From contig JAJXYF010000013.1 of the NCBI GenBank assembly GCA_021780755.1, forward strand, positions 1 through 64,000: 64,000 nt of DNA, read 5' to 3'. Positions within the stretch are counted from its first letter, which is position 1. Each line of letters begins with the position of its first letter. Origin of the DNA: Deltaproteobacteria bacterium (GTDB lineage Bacteria; Desulfobacterota; Binatia; Binatales; Binataceae). Both the position numbers and the translations under genes were made by a program. The notes beneath the pieces are model-generated. The model did no database searches. It had not been told where the DNA came from and was given only the letters and a program-made list of their open reading frames with translations. Below are positions 9,514 to 18,091 of this stretch, one piece after another.

Positions 9514-9996
9514 ATGCCGATGAACCGGCGCATGCGCGTCGCGGCAAAATCGCCCACGCTACTCGAGCGGCTGAAACGCCGCGGATGGCGGATGACCGCC
9601 CAGCGCCGCGTCATCGCCGAGGCCATGGCCGGCGCTCACGTTCATCTCACCGCGGAGGAGGTCTTTGCGCGGGCTTCCGAGCGCTTGCCCGAGATCAGCC
9701 GCGCCACCGTGTACAACACTCTCAACGAACTGGCGGCACTCGGCGAAATCGCCGAAGTTGCGCTCGGATCCGGAACCAAACGCTACGATCCCGAAACCGT
9801 CGATCGCCACCAGCACCTCGTTTGCGAAAGCTGCGGAACCACGCGCGACGTTCATCCGGACGGAGAATCGCGCCTTGCCCTGCCGGCCTCCGAGCGCGCT
9901 CGCTTCACGCTCAATCGCGTCGAGATTGTTTTTTGGGGACGCTGTCCGAAATGCGCACCGCGGCGCGAGCCTGATCTGCGCGGCGCCACCCGATAG
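9514..9996 (+). CDS. Fur-family regulator, PerR-like
   Basis: About 160 aa. The N-terminal winged helix (GWRMTAQRRVIAEAM then ISRATVYNTLNEL, residues 24-73) is the Fur-family DNA reader. His99 and His101 (DRHQHLVCESC) lie in the metal-sensing region, and two CxxC pairs (C104/C107 and CPKC near 145) form the structural zinc site seen in PerR and Fur. Placement opposite catalase with a PerR-box-like dyad between them argues for a peroxide sensor rather than an iron or zinc sensor. The ATG at 9514 follows AGGAG by 13 bases; an upstream ATG at 9448 is possible. Confidence 0.8.
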   Translation: MPMNRRMRVAAKSPTLLERLKRRGWRMTAQRRVIAEAMAGAHVHLTAEEVFARASERLPEISRATVYNTLNELAALGEIAEVALGSGTKRYDPETVDRHQHLVCESCGTTRDVHPDGESRLALPASERARFTLNRVEIVFWGRCPKCAPRREPDLRGATR

Positions 9997-10175
9997 ACAC
10001 CGTCAACCTGAGATGCTCACGATTGCCGAACCGAACGAAGTTCGGCTATGTTCTCTCGGCTGTGACTTCCTCCTGATTTGCGCCGCGACGGGAGCTATCG
10101 GTTCACGCCGCGATTGCCGGCCACGCGGACGCGCGTTGCATTTGCGCCGTCCCTTGACCTTGAACGGAGACCCCG

Positions 10176-11321
10176 ATGAAACGAAGCACCGATCGCATTT
10201 TGACCACTCACACTGGAAGTCTCCCGCGTCCGAGCGAATTGCTGCCGCTGATTGCCGCCGCGGAGAGTGGCACGGATTCCGACTTGCTTCGGCTGCATAC
10301 GCGACTTCGATCGGCCGTCGCCGAAGTGGTCCGCAAACAAATCGACGCGGGCATCGACATCGTCAATGATGGTGAGGCGGGCAAGCCTTCCTACGCCACT
10401 TACGTCAAGGACCGCCTTACCGGCTTTCACGGCGAGGCGGACGTGATGGCGATCGCCGACCTCACTGACTATCCGGAGTTCGGCGAGCGCTTCGCGCGCC
10501 AAGGCGTGCTTGATACCCTCAAACGTCCCGCATGCACGGAGCCGATTGCCTATCGTAATCGCGACGCTGTCAGTCGCGACATCGCCGATCTTAAGGCCGC
10601 GATCGCGGATTGTAATCCCGCCGAAGCCTTCATGAGCGCGGCGTCGCCCGGCGTGATTTCAATCTTTCTGGGTAATCACTACTACAAAACCCACGAGGCC
10701 TATCTGGCGGTGCTCGCCGACGCCATGAAGACGGAGTACGACGCAATTCATCAAGCCGGACTCCTCCTCCAGGTCGATTGTCCGGACTTCGCGATGGGCC
10801 GCCATATCCAGTTCCCCAATGCGACCGTCTCTGAGTTTCGCAAACAACTCGAACTGCATGTCGAAGCGCTGAACCATGCCCTAGCCGATATTCCGGAAGA
10901 TCGTGTGCGAATCCACTTGTGCTGGGGAAACTACGAAGGGCCGCACCATCGCGACATACCAATCCGCGATATCATCGATATCGTCTTCAAGGCCCGTGCT
11001 GCGGGCATCTCGTACGAGGGCGCAAACCCTCGTCATGAGCATGAATGGGCAGTATTCAGGGACGTCAAGCTTCCTGCCGGCAAAGTGCTCATACCGGGCG
11101 TAATCGATTCGACTAATAACTACATCGAGCATCCCGAACTCATCGCACAGCGCATTTGTAACCTCGCCGGAGTGGTTGGGCGCGAAAGCGTAATCGCCGG
11201 GAGTGACTGTGGGTTCGCCACGGTCGCTGGCTATACGCCGGTTGACCCGAAAATCACCTGGGCCAAGCTTAGAACCATGTCCGAGGGCGCTAAACTCGCA
11301 TCGCGAAAACTGTGGCAATAG
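10176..11321 (+). CDS. MetE-like cobalamin-independent methyltransferase (catalytic domain only)
   Basis: 381 aa, matching only the C-terminal catalytic barrel of methionine synthase II. The zinc ligands are visible: His247-x-Cys249 in RIHLCWGNY and Cys345 in GSDCGF. It begins with the usual TTHTGSLPRP motif. Single-domain members include archaeal-type methionine synthases and epoxyalkane:coenzyme M transferases, so the thiol acceptor and the carbon donor are open. GGAGA 5 bases before the ATG gives a good start. It is followed by an NHL-repeat gene on the same strand after about 80 bases. Confidence 0.8.
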   Translation: MKRSTDRILTTHTGSLPRPSELLPLIAAAESGTDSDLLRLHTRLRSAVAEVVRKQIDAGIDIVNDGEAGKPSYATYVKDRLTGFHGEADVMAIADLTDYPEFGERFARQGVLDTLKRPACTEPIAYRNRDAVSRDIADLKAAIADCNPAEAFMSAASPGVISIFLGNHYYKTHEAYLAVLADAMKTEYDAIHQAGLLLQVDCPDFAMGRHIQFPNATVSEFRKQLELHVEALNHALADIPEDRVRIHLCWGNYEGPHHRDIPIRDIIDIVFKARAAGISYEGANPRHEHEWAVFRDVKLPAGKVLIPGVIDSTNNYIEHPELIAQRICNLAGVVGRESVIAGSDCGFATVAGYTPVDPKITWAKLRTMSEGAKLASRKLWQ

Positions 11322-11400
11322 CTATTTGCGGGAATGCCGCACCCGATCGCGGATAGTTGGTGATCGGCCCGGCACTTCCAGCCTTTCCGGAGAAAACGCA

Positions 11401-12411
11401 ATGTCGATACGTACTGGCAACGATGAATATACTTACGAAGTCGTCGAAGGCTGGGGCATGTCCAGCGACACCGGCATCGACGGGACCTTCGACGTTGCGG
11501 GCGTTGGGGTCGATTCCAAAGGACACGTCTATCTCTTCAATCGCGGCGATCGGCCGGTGATTGTACTGGACCGCAATGGTGAATTCATTCGCTCCTGGGG
11601 CGACAAACGCACATTTCCCAACGCGCATGCGGTAACCATAGGTCCTGACGACAGTATATGGTTGACCGATACTTTCGACCATACAGTGAGAAAGTGCACG
11701 CCGGAAGGCAAGGCTCTGTTGACGCTCGGGACCAGCGGGCAGCCGGCAAAGCCCATGAGCGGCATTCCATTTTGCCGATGTACTCACGTGGCGATTCACC
11801 CTCTCACCGGCGAGCTATTCGTCTCTGACGGCTACGGCAACGCGAGCGTTCACAAGTACACTCCCGACGGCCGCTTGCTATATTCGTGGGGAGCGCCGGG
11901 TAACCGGCCGGGGCAGTTCAATCTCCCGCATAATATATGTACCGACCGGGACGGTTACGTTTACGTCGCGGACCGTGAGAATCAACGGGTTCAGATATTC
12001 ACTCCGAACGGCAAGCTCGAAGATATATGGACTGGAATGGCTCGGCCGTGCGGTATGTACATTGATGCCAGGGGTTCTCAGGCGTGCTACATCGGCGAAC
12101 TCTCATCGGCATGGTGGTGCCAGAACATAAAGGAGCTTTGGGAGATTTGTAATCAACCCGCTTGCGGCCCCCGCATCAGCATCTACGCTCTCGACGGTAC
12201 GCTGAAAGCGAACCTGCTCGATAATGCGCAGGGCGACGCTCCGAATCAGATGATTGCTCCGCACGGAATCGCAGTGGATTCCGCTGGCGATATCTATGTC
12301 GGTGAAGTATCAATAACCGCGGGGCTCTGGTTTCCCCGTAAGGATACTATCAGGCCCCCTAGAACCGTGCTCAAGCTCGCGAAGGTCAAGCCGCCTGTAG
12401 TTGCTAATTGA
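11401..12411 (+). CDS. NHL-repeat six-bladed propeller protein
   Basis: 336 aa from the ATG at 11401 (GGAG about 10 bases upstream). It is a series of NHL-type blades: GVGVDSKGHVYLFNRGDRPVIVLD, HAVTIGPDDSIWLTDTF, HVAIHPLTGELFVSDGYGN, HNICTDRDGYVYVADRENQRVQIF and HGIAVDSAGDIYVGEV, as in the lyase domain of peptidyl-glycine alpha-amidating enzymes. There is no signal peptide, unlike the eukaryotic enzyme, so the protein is cytoplasmic. Bacterial relatives are common in catabolic gene sets and have no proven reaction. A cysteine-rich insert (about residues 235-260) is unusual. Confidence 0.75.
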   Translation: MSIRTGNDEYTYEVVEGWGMSSDTGIDGTFDVAGVGVDSKGHVYLFNRGDRPVIVLDRNGEFIRSWGDKRTFPNAHAVTIGPDDSIWLTDTFDHTVRKCTPEGKALLTLGTSGQPAKPMSGIPFCRCTHVAIHPLTGELFVSDGYGNASVHKYTPDGRLLYSWGAPGNRPGQFNLPHNICTDRDGYVYVADRENQRVQIFTPNGKLEDIWTGMARPCGMYIDARGSQACYIGELSSAWWCQNIKELWEICNQPACGPRISIYALDGTLKANLLDNAQGDAPNQMIAPHGIAVDSAGDIYVGEVSITAGLWFPRKDTIRPPRTVLKLAKVKPPVVAN

Positions 12412-12507
12412 TCACCGGATCTCGCCGTACAGGCTTGAGCACTCCCGCGAGGTCCTCCTCCCTTTAGTGGCTAATGCTCAGATAGCTACTGCGATTCTGT
12501 GCGCCCG

Positions 12508-13293
12508 TTACTTGCCCACGAAGCGTCCCGGACGGCGCTCCGCGACTGCCTTGATCCCTTCGCGATGGTCCTCGGTGCGCATTAGCCAGTCCTGCTCAAC
12601 GAACTCGAGATTCGTTTGCGCCTGTACCGCCTCACTCAGCCCCCGCCGCACGGTTGTGCGAGTCGAGACCACCGCCAAGGGTGCGTTCTCCGCGATCTCG
12701 GCCGCGAGTTCCGTCGCCGCCGTTCGCAGGCGATCGGTTTCGACCAGCACATCGGCGAGTCCCCACGCGTAGGCTTCCTCGCCGGTGATCCGCCGGCCGG
12801 TGAGGAACATCAGGTTCGCCTTCTGTACTCCGATTAGCCGCGGCAGTGTGTAGGTGAGCCCGAAGCCCGGGTGAAATCCGATTTTGACGAAATTCGCCGC
12901 GAAGCGCGCTTCCGGCGATACGACACGGAAGTCCGGAACCAATGCGAGTCCGAGGCCGCCGCCAATCGCTGCCCCCTGAATTGCGCCGATGATCGGCTTC
13001 TTGCAACCGAACAGCCGCACCGCCTCCGAATAGAGCGGGTTGCGTTTCTCCGTCCCGGGTTCGACCCCGGTCGCGTTACGATTCGCGAAATTGGCCCCGG
13101 CGCAAAACGATTTGCCCTCGGCGCACAGCACCGACGCGCGGCATGCTGAGTCTTCGTCCAGCGCATTGAATGCGTTGGCGAGATCACGGATTAGCTGCAC
13201 GTCAAAGAAATTATGCGGCGGTCGATGAATCTCGACGCTCGCCACGTGGTTCTTGATCTCGACCGACACATCGCCGTATTTTGCTTCCGTCAT
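12508..13293 (-). CDS. Crotonase-family protein (enoyl-CoA hydratase/isomerase fold) lacking both usual Glu
   Basis: 261 aa. It has the crotonase landmarks: the oxyanion-hole loops CAEGKSFCAGANF and GAAIGGGLGLALVPDFRV that bind the acyl-CoA thioester. When aligned by eye on FxxxxxxIG-xPGxG and LTG with classical hydratase, the two catalytic glutamates fall on Phe and Leu. A simple hydratase reaction is therefore doubtful; isomerase, dehalogenase, hydrolase or C-C cleavage activity is possible in this superfamily. Good GAGAG ribosome site before the ATG. It is convergent with the NHL gene and divergent from the SMP-30 gene. Confidence 0.8.
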   Translation of the reverse strand: MTEAKYGDVSVEIKNHVASVEIHRPPHNFFDVQLIRDLANAFNALDEDSACRASVLCAEGKSFCAGANFANRNATGVEPGTEKRNPLYSEAVRLFGCKKPIIGAIQGAAIGGGLGLALVPDFRVVSPEARFAANFVKIGFHPGFGLTYTLPRLIGVQKANLMFLTGRRITGEEAYAWGLADVLVETDRLRTAATELAAEIAENAPLAVVSTRTTVRRGLSEAVQAQTNLEFVEQDWLMRTEDHREGIKAVAERRPGRFVGK

Positions 13294-13532
13294 CTTGCTC
13301 TCCTGTTCCTGAATCGCGTCGCCTTCATTGCGCCGAACTCGACCTGAACTTGATTACCATCCTCTCCGCGCAACAGCCAGCGCCGGCCGCTTTTTAGCTC
13401 TCCCGGGCCAACTCGCTGCCGGGTCCTCTTCCGGAATTCTCCAACCGTTTGCAGTCGAGACTGCGACAGCGGTAAGTTGCGCGTTATTACGATCTCCGTC
13501 AGGTTCCGGCACTGGAGTAAAGGATTACCCAC

Positions 13533-14390
13533 ATGCAATTTGAAACCTTGGCGACTGGATATGGACTCCTCGAAGGTCCGCGCACTGACGAGCAAAACCG
13601 GCTGTACTACAGCGATATTCGCGGCGGCGGCGTCTTTCGTCGCAGTCCCGATGGCTCGATCGAAACGCTGATCCCGCAACGCAAGTCGGTGGGCGGTATC
13701 GCCCTGAATCACGGCGGCGGATTGATCGTCACCGGCGCGACCTTGGCGCATTGGGATGAGAAAAGCGGGCACATTACCGACCTCTTCGCGCAATGGGAGG
13801 GCAAACCCCTGTTCGGAATGAATGACCTCACGATCGACGATCAAGGCAGTATCTGGAGCGGCACCTTCGGCTGCGACATTAGCCAGTTCGACTTCAAAAG
13901 CACGCCGCCCCCGGGTTCACTCTTTCGCATCGATCCTCCGGGAAAGGTCATCAAGTTGTGGGAAGGGTTGGAAGTAACTAATGGCCTGGGGTTCAGTCAC
14001 GATCGCAAGTTGCTCTACCATAGTGATTCGACAACGCGTGCGGTGTGGGTATATGACGTGCGCCCGGATCGTACGGTTAGCGACCGCCGCGTCTTCGCAC
14101 GCCTGCCCGAAGGCATGCCCGACGGACTGACAGTCGATGCGGAGGGCGGGGTGTGGGTAGCCGTGGTTGCTGGTCCCGGCGAAGTGGTACGCTTCAAATC
14201 TGACGGCACACTCGACCAACGCATCAAGGTGCCCGCCAAAACCGTGACGAGCGTCGCGTTCGGCGGACCGGATATGCGCGATCTCTATGTGGTCACTTCA
14301 AACAATAGTGAGAATCGCGAACTCAAGGGCACCGTCTTTCGTACTCGTTCCGAAATCGCCGGCCTCCCGGTGCCAAAGGCCCGCTTCTGA
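13533..14390 (+). CDS. SMP-30 / gluconolactonase-like protein
   Basis: 285 aa six-bladed propeller of the SMP-30/LRE family, metal-dependent lactonases. The likely divalent-metal ligands are Glu14 (LEGPRTDEQNRLYYSDI), the Asn in NGLGFSHD and the Asp in MPDGLTVDAEGGVWVAV; NDLTIDDQGSIWSGTF supplies the substrate-side Asn. Typical substrates are sugar lactones, but many family members act on other esters. No signal peptide. The start follows an AAAGGA sequence about 10 bases upstream. It is read alone; a hairpin that could end its transcript lies about 90 bases downstream. Confidence 0.8.
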   Translation: MQFETLATGYGLLEGPRTDEQNRLYYSDIRGGGVFRRSPDGSIETLIPQRKSVGGIALNHGGGLIVTGATLAHWDEKSGHITDLFAQWEGKPLFGMNDLTIDDQGSIWSGTFGCDISQFDFKSTPPPGSLFRIDPPGKVIKLWEGLEVTNGLGFSHDRKLLYHSDSTTRAVWVYDVRPDRTVSDRRVFARLPEGMPDGLTVDAEGGVWVAVVAGPGEVVRFKSDGTLDQRIKVPAKTVTSVAFGGPDMRDLYVVTSNNSENRELKGTVFRTRSEIAGLPVPKARF

Positions 14391-14478
14391 AACATTGCCG
14401 CGCGGGGTAGCAAGCGGCTGCCATCCACGTCTTTCAGACCTGCCAGCGGCCGCTAATTCAACTCTGCCTGCTCGATTG

Positions 14479-14508
14479 GGCTCCCGAATCGCCATCGCAT
14501 CGGGAGCC
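14479..14508. terminator. Hairpin between convergent genes
   Basis: GGCTCCCGA pairs with TCGGGAGCC (9 bp, 12-base loop). It lies between the 3' ends of the SMP-30 gene and a small minus-strand gene, so it could end both. No strong T-run follows on either strand, so intrinsic termination is not certain. Confidence 0.45.
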
Positions 14509-14548
14509 TAATCACACACCTTTCATTAGCTATTCGCATTAGCCCGAA

Positions 14549-14842
14549 CTACAGATTTTCCGACATTATCTCGATTTTGCTGAATTGATGATCGGCCGGC
14601 AGCCGAAGAATCGCGCGTGCGTCTTCGAGCGCCGACTCGCGGCCGATATCGAGCGTCCTATAGCCACACCACAGCCACACCTGATCGGCCGCTGCGTTAT
14701 AGATGCAGATCGGCCACGTATGTACATCGCTCGTCCAGCTATGCAGGAAGGCTGCCGCCTTGTCGTATTCGCCGAAATTCTCCACATGCGCCACATGATG
14801 CGATTCATATGCGGCGACATATCCGCGGTCTTCGATGTTCAT
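14549..14842 (-). CDS. Hypothetical protein, 97 aa
   Basis: No family recognised. The protein is soluble, rich in His, Trp and Ala, with alternating hydrophobic stretches (TWPICIYNAAADQVWLWCGY) that look like beta strands followed by a helix. No signal peptide or membrane segment. It is the only plausible frame in the space between convergent SMP-30 and the AI-2E permease gene. Its reality rests on frame length and placement only. Confidence 0.4.
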   Translation of the reverse strand: MNIEDRGYVAAYESHHVAHVENFGEYDKAAAFLHSWTSDVHTWPICIYNAAADQVWLWCGYRTLDIGRESALEDARAILRLPADHQFSKIEIMSENL

Positions 14843-15139
14843 GACTTAGCAGTAATGCGACTCGGTCCGATTGTCTAGTACCGGGAGACTCAGCAAATCG
14901 TCGCAGTATCCGCGAAGTTTCCGCAGCCGTACTAGTCACACTAAGTAATGTGGGTCACTCTTCGCTCGCGACCGTCAATCGAATTTCAAATCTCGCGCAT
15001 CGTGCCTGAAGCGATTCTTAGGTTCCGTGAATAACCACAATTGCCTTATGGCAGAATTCCATCCTCATTTGCTCGATTGCGAGGGTCGTCTCCATCAACT
15101 AATCTTTATCGGAGCGGACTGCCTTTTAGCTCCGGTCCC

Positions 15140-17008
15140 GTGATAGAACAGCTTAACCACAACACGACGCATATCGACGACCGCCACGAGGACGAGACTG
15201 TAAGCGGCATCGGCGCTCCGTTTATTGCGGTCATCATCGCGACCGTGGTACTTTACCTCGCCAAGGACATCCTGATGCCCTTGGCGATGGCGGCGATCCT
15301 CGCGGTGGCCTTCAGTCCGATTGCGAGCCGGCTCGAAGCATTCGTCGGCCGCTTCTTCGCCGCTGCCCTGATTGTCGTCGCAACCGTTGCCGCAATCTGC
15401 TTCGTCGCATATCTGCTCACGGTTCAGCTCACCACCATCGCCGTCGATGTCGCCGGGTATTCCAGCAACATCGCGTCCAAGCTCGCCGGGCTCGAAGGCA
15501 GCACGCCGCCGTGGCTGCAGCGCGTCGAACAGGGCATTACTGAGGTTCAATCGCAACTTGAAAAGAGCACCCCGAAGCCGAAAGGTCCGGCCCCGAAGGT
15601 AGTGCAGGAACAGCTATCGGGACCCACCCTCGAAGGTGCACTCAAACCCGCACTGCCGGTACTTGTGGGTATCGGCAAGGCTATGTTGGTTATTGTTTTG
15701 TTCTTCTTCCTGCTCTATGGGCGTAGAGATTTACGCAGCCGCCTGATAATGCTCGCGGCGCGCGGCCGTATCACGATCGCGGCCGAGGCCATCGAGACCG
15801 CGGGCAGCAACGTCGGCCGTTATCTCCTGCTGGTTTCGCTGGTTAATTTCGGGTTCGGAATAGCTATTGGTATTGTAGCCTGGCTGCTCGGTCTGCCGAA
15901 TGCCGCGTTCTGGGGCGCCCTCGCCTTCGTCCTGCGTTATATCCCCTACGTCGGCACCCTCGCTGCCGCCGTCTTACCGACGCTCGTGGCCTTTGCCGTA
16001 TTTCCCGGATGGGCCAAATCATTCGAGGTCTTCGGCTCCTTCGTGCTCCTCGATCAGATCGCCGTGCAGCTTGTCGAGCCCTTTCTGATTGGACGAGGTA
16101 TCAGCGTGTCGCCGGTCGCGCTGCTGTTTTCAGCCATGTATTGGTTTTGGCTCTGGGGGCTACCCGGGCTGTTGCTCGCGACTCCTCTGACCGCATGTCT
16201 TAAGGTCGCGGGAGATTACATCCCCGAGATCGGCTTCTTCGCGATCCTGCTTGGGGCCGATACCGTTATCGAGGGTTACAATGACTATTATCGCATGTTG
16301 CTCGAACTCGATCAGTCGAGAGCTCATGCACTCGCGATTAGCTATTGCGACCTGCACGGCCTGGAATCCACTTTCGACGACGTGCTCATCCCGACCGTGA
16401 AGCTGGCCGGCGATGAACGCTTCGCCGGCCATATCAGCCAGGAGAACCTGACATATATCGTCGAGACCACGCGGGACTTGATAAAGGAACTCGGCGGCAG
16501 GTTTATCAAACCTCCGACCACCTGGCGGCTCCGGGTCTTGGGCCTCTGCGCACCCGGCGAAGTCCACAACCTCGGGTTGCTGATGCTGCTGGAGCTTTTG
16601 CGCCACGCGGGAGCCGCCGCGAACCTCGTCGCGAAAGAAACGCCCGACGAGATTCGCGAGTTCGTCAAAGCGTACTCACCCGATATAGTGTGCCTGTCAT
16701 GTACGATGACGGAATGTTTGCCGGCCGCCGAAGAGTTGGTGCGCGTGCTCAAGCTCGACGCTCCGGGACTCACGATCATGGCCGGCGGTGCCGCGGCGCT
16801 GGCCAGCCAGGCTGGTCTCCTGGCCGCCGGATGTGCGCAGATTTGCGCCAGCCGCGGCGAGGCCCGGCGGCTGATTCGCCGCTTCGCCCTGCGCCGCGCG
16901 AGGTCCCAGGTGATAAAAACGCCCGAACCGATAATGCTCCAAACGGTCAACTCGACGGACGTCGATAAGCAGGTACTCCCCGGTGATAAGCCCCGACTCT
17001 CAAGCTGA
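15140..17008 (+). CDS. AI-2E family permease fused to a cobalamin-binding-like domain
   Basis: About 622 aa from the GTG at 15140; the start is uncertain, and a TTG at 15041 would add 33 residues. Residues ~20-350 are an AI-2E / PurR-regulated permease domain: hydrophobic pairs near 20-90, a large soluble loop with a KPKGPAPKV stretch, then five further membrane segments including FWGALAFVLRYIPYVGTLAA and the conserved VEPFLIGRGISVSP. The C-terminal ~120 residues resemble a B12-binding Rossmann-like domain: EVHNLGLLML matches the DxHxxG signature with Glu for Asp, followed by VCLSCTMTECL and TIMAGGAA. The fusion suggests a permease or exporter gated by a corrinoid or light. Function inferred only. 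Confidence 0.75.
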   Translation: MIEQLNHNTTHIDDRHEDETVSGIGAPFIAVIIATVVLYLAKDILMPLAMAAILAVAFSPIASRLEAFVGRFFAAALIVVATVAAICFVAYLLTVQLTTIAVDVAGYSSNIASKLAGLEGSTPPWLQRVEQGITEVQSQLEKSTPKPKGPAPKVVQEQLSGPTLEGALKPALPVLVGIGKAMLVIVLFFFLLYGRRDLRSRLIMLAARGRITIAAEAIETAGSNVGRYLLLVSLVNFGFGIAIGIVAWLLGLPNAAFWGALAFVLRYIPYVGTLAAAVLPTLVAFAVFPGWAKSFEVFGSFVLLDQIAVQLVEPFLIGRGISVSPVALLFSAMYWFWLWGLPGLLLATPLTACLKVAGDYIPEIGFFAILLGADTVIEGYNDYYRMLLELDQSRAHALAISYCDLHGLESTFDDVLIPTVKLAGDERFAGHISQENLTYIVETTRDLIKELGGRFIKPPTTWRLRVLGLCAPGEVHNLGLLMLLELLRHAGAAANLVAKETPDEIREFVKAYSPDIVCLSCTMTECLPAAEELVRVLKLDAPGLTIMAGGAAALASQAGLLAAGCAQICASRGEARRLIRRFALRRARSQVIKTPEPIMLQTVNSTDVDKQVLPGDKPRLSS

Positions 17009-17115
17009 CGATTCGTTTCAGCGCCAGTTATCGGCCGCCTCCCGGTAAGGTAGCATCGCGCGTATTCAAACCCGTGGCGGCGGCGATTCTCAAGTCGTAA
17101 ATAGGAGATTTTCCG

Positions 17116-18072
17116 ATGTTCGATATACTGACGCGCTCCCGCGCCAATTACGATCCGCAAACGCATGCGGTCGCCGATTACCAATCTCACTCCGGGCCTG
17201 TGGTCGCATTCATGCGCTCCGCCACCTGCGCGATTCTGCTCTTGATCTCGATTGGCATCTGCGGATGCGCCAATACCGAACTCACCGCGGCCCAGCAAGA
17301 CCTCACCAGCGGGAATTTCGCCGCCGCGCACGACAAGTTTGTTGCGGCCAGCCGTTCGCCAAAGTTGACTACGCACGAATGGCGCGAACTCGCCGACGGC
17401 CTCTGCCTGACCGAGGCGAAGCTCGGACCGCCGCAGTACCCGCTCGCCGAACAGCGCCGCATCTGCGCCAATGCGGCTGAGCGTCCCGGCAGCTCCAGCG
17501 GCGCAACGCTCGCGCGCATCGATTCAGCCGAACGCGATGCCACCGGGGCGGACGTTGCCGCCGAGCTCAAGTCAAACGATATCGCGGGGGCGCAGGCTGC
17601 GGTCGTGCGCTATCAATCGTTCCCCGGAGCGGACCAACTTGCTATTGCCGATTGGTCGAAACAGATTTGGTCTGCGCTCGAACTACAGGAAAGCCACGCC
17701 AGGCACCCTGACCGCCACCTGGTCCCGGCGATCGCCGCCATTAGTCATCGATATCCGAAAATGCACAGGATGAATGATGCTGCGTTCAAGCGATGGGTAA
17801 TGGAAAATGCCACGGTGTCGCGCACCCCGCTCGTCAATGGCATCGACCTGCGCAAAGGTGCAATCGATCTCCACGTTTCCGGCGCCAGCCTGCCGGAGGT
17901 CGCCCTCAATTTGAATCGCTTCGCCCAAATCAACGACGCGATGGTCGCGCGATGCCGTTGCGACGGACGCACCAATATCGCCGTCGAAGGCTCAGGTTTG
18001 CCCGCCTACCTCTTGCGCCTCGACCCGGAGACCCGCCAATCCGAGGTACTCGTGATGCCGCAACCTCACTGA
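17116..18072 (+). CDS. Putative lipoprotein, unknown function
   Basis: 318 aa. A strong AGGAG sits 7 bases before the ATG at 17116. The hydrophobic signal (MRSATCAILLLISIGICGC) starts only at residue 33; the lipobox I-C-G-C ends at about residue 51, so an internal ATG at 17212 might be the real start, but it has no ribosome site. The mature part begins with TPR-like helices (LTSGNFAAAHDKFVAASR) and ends in a beta-rich section. Envelope-located by inference. It is convergent with the HpaB-like gene. Confidence 0.6.
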   Translation: MFDILTRSRANYDPQTHAVADYQSHSGPVVAFMRSATCAILLLISIGICGCANTELTAAQQDLTSGNFAAAHDKFVAASRSPKLTTHEWRELADGLCLTEAKLGPPQYPLAEQRRICANAAERPGSSSGATLARIDSAERDATGADVAAELKSNDIAGAQAAVVRYQSFPGADQLAIADWSKQIWSALELQESHARHPDRHLVPAIAAISHRYPKMHRMNDAAFKRWVMENATVSRTPLVNGIDLRKGAIDLHVSGASLPEVALNLNRFAQINDAMVARCRCDGRTNIAVEGSGLPAYLLRLDPETRQSEVLVMPQPH

Positions 18073-18091
18073 GTATTCGAGTGCGTCGGCT

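Noticed and set aside
10031..10045. Small hairpin CCGAAC-GAA-GTTCGG after the Fur-family gene as a terminator
   Set aside because: Only 6 bp and no T-run follows; too weak to claim.
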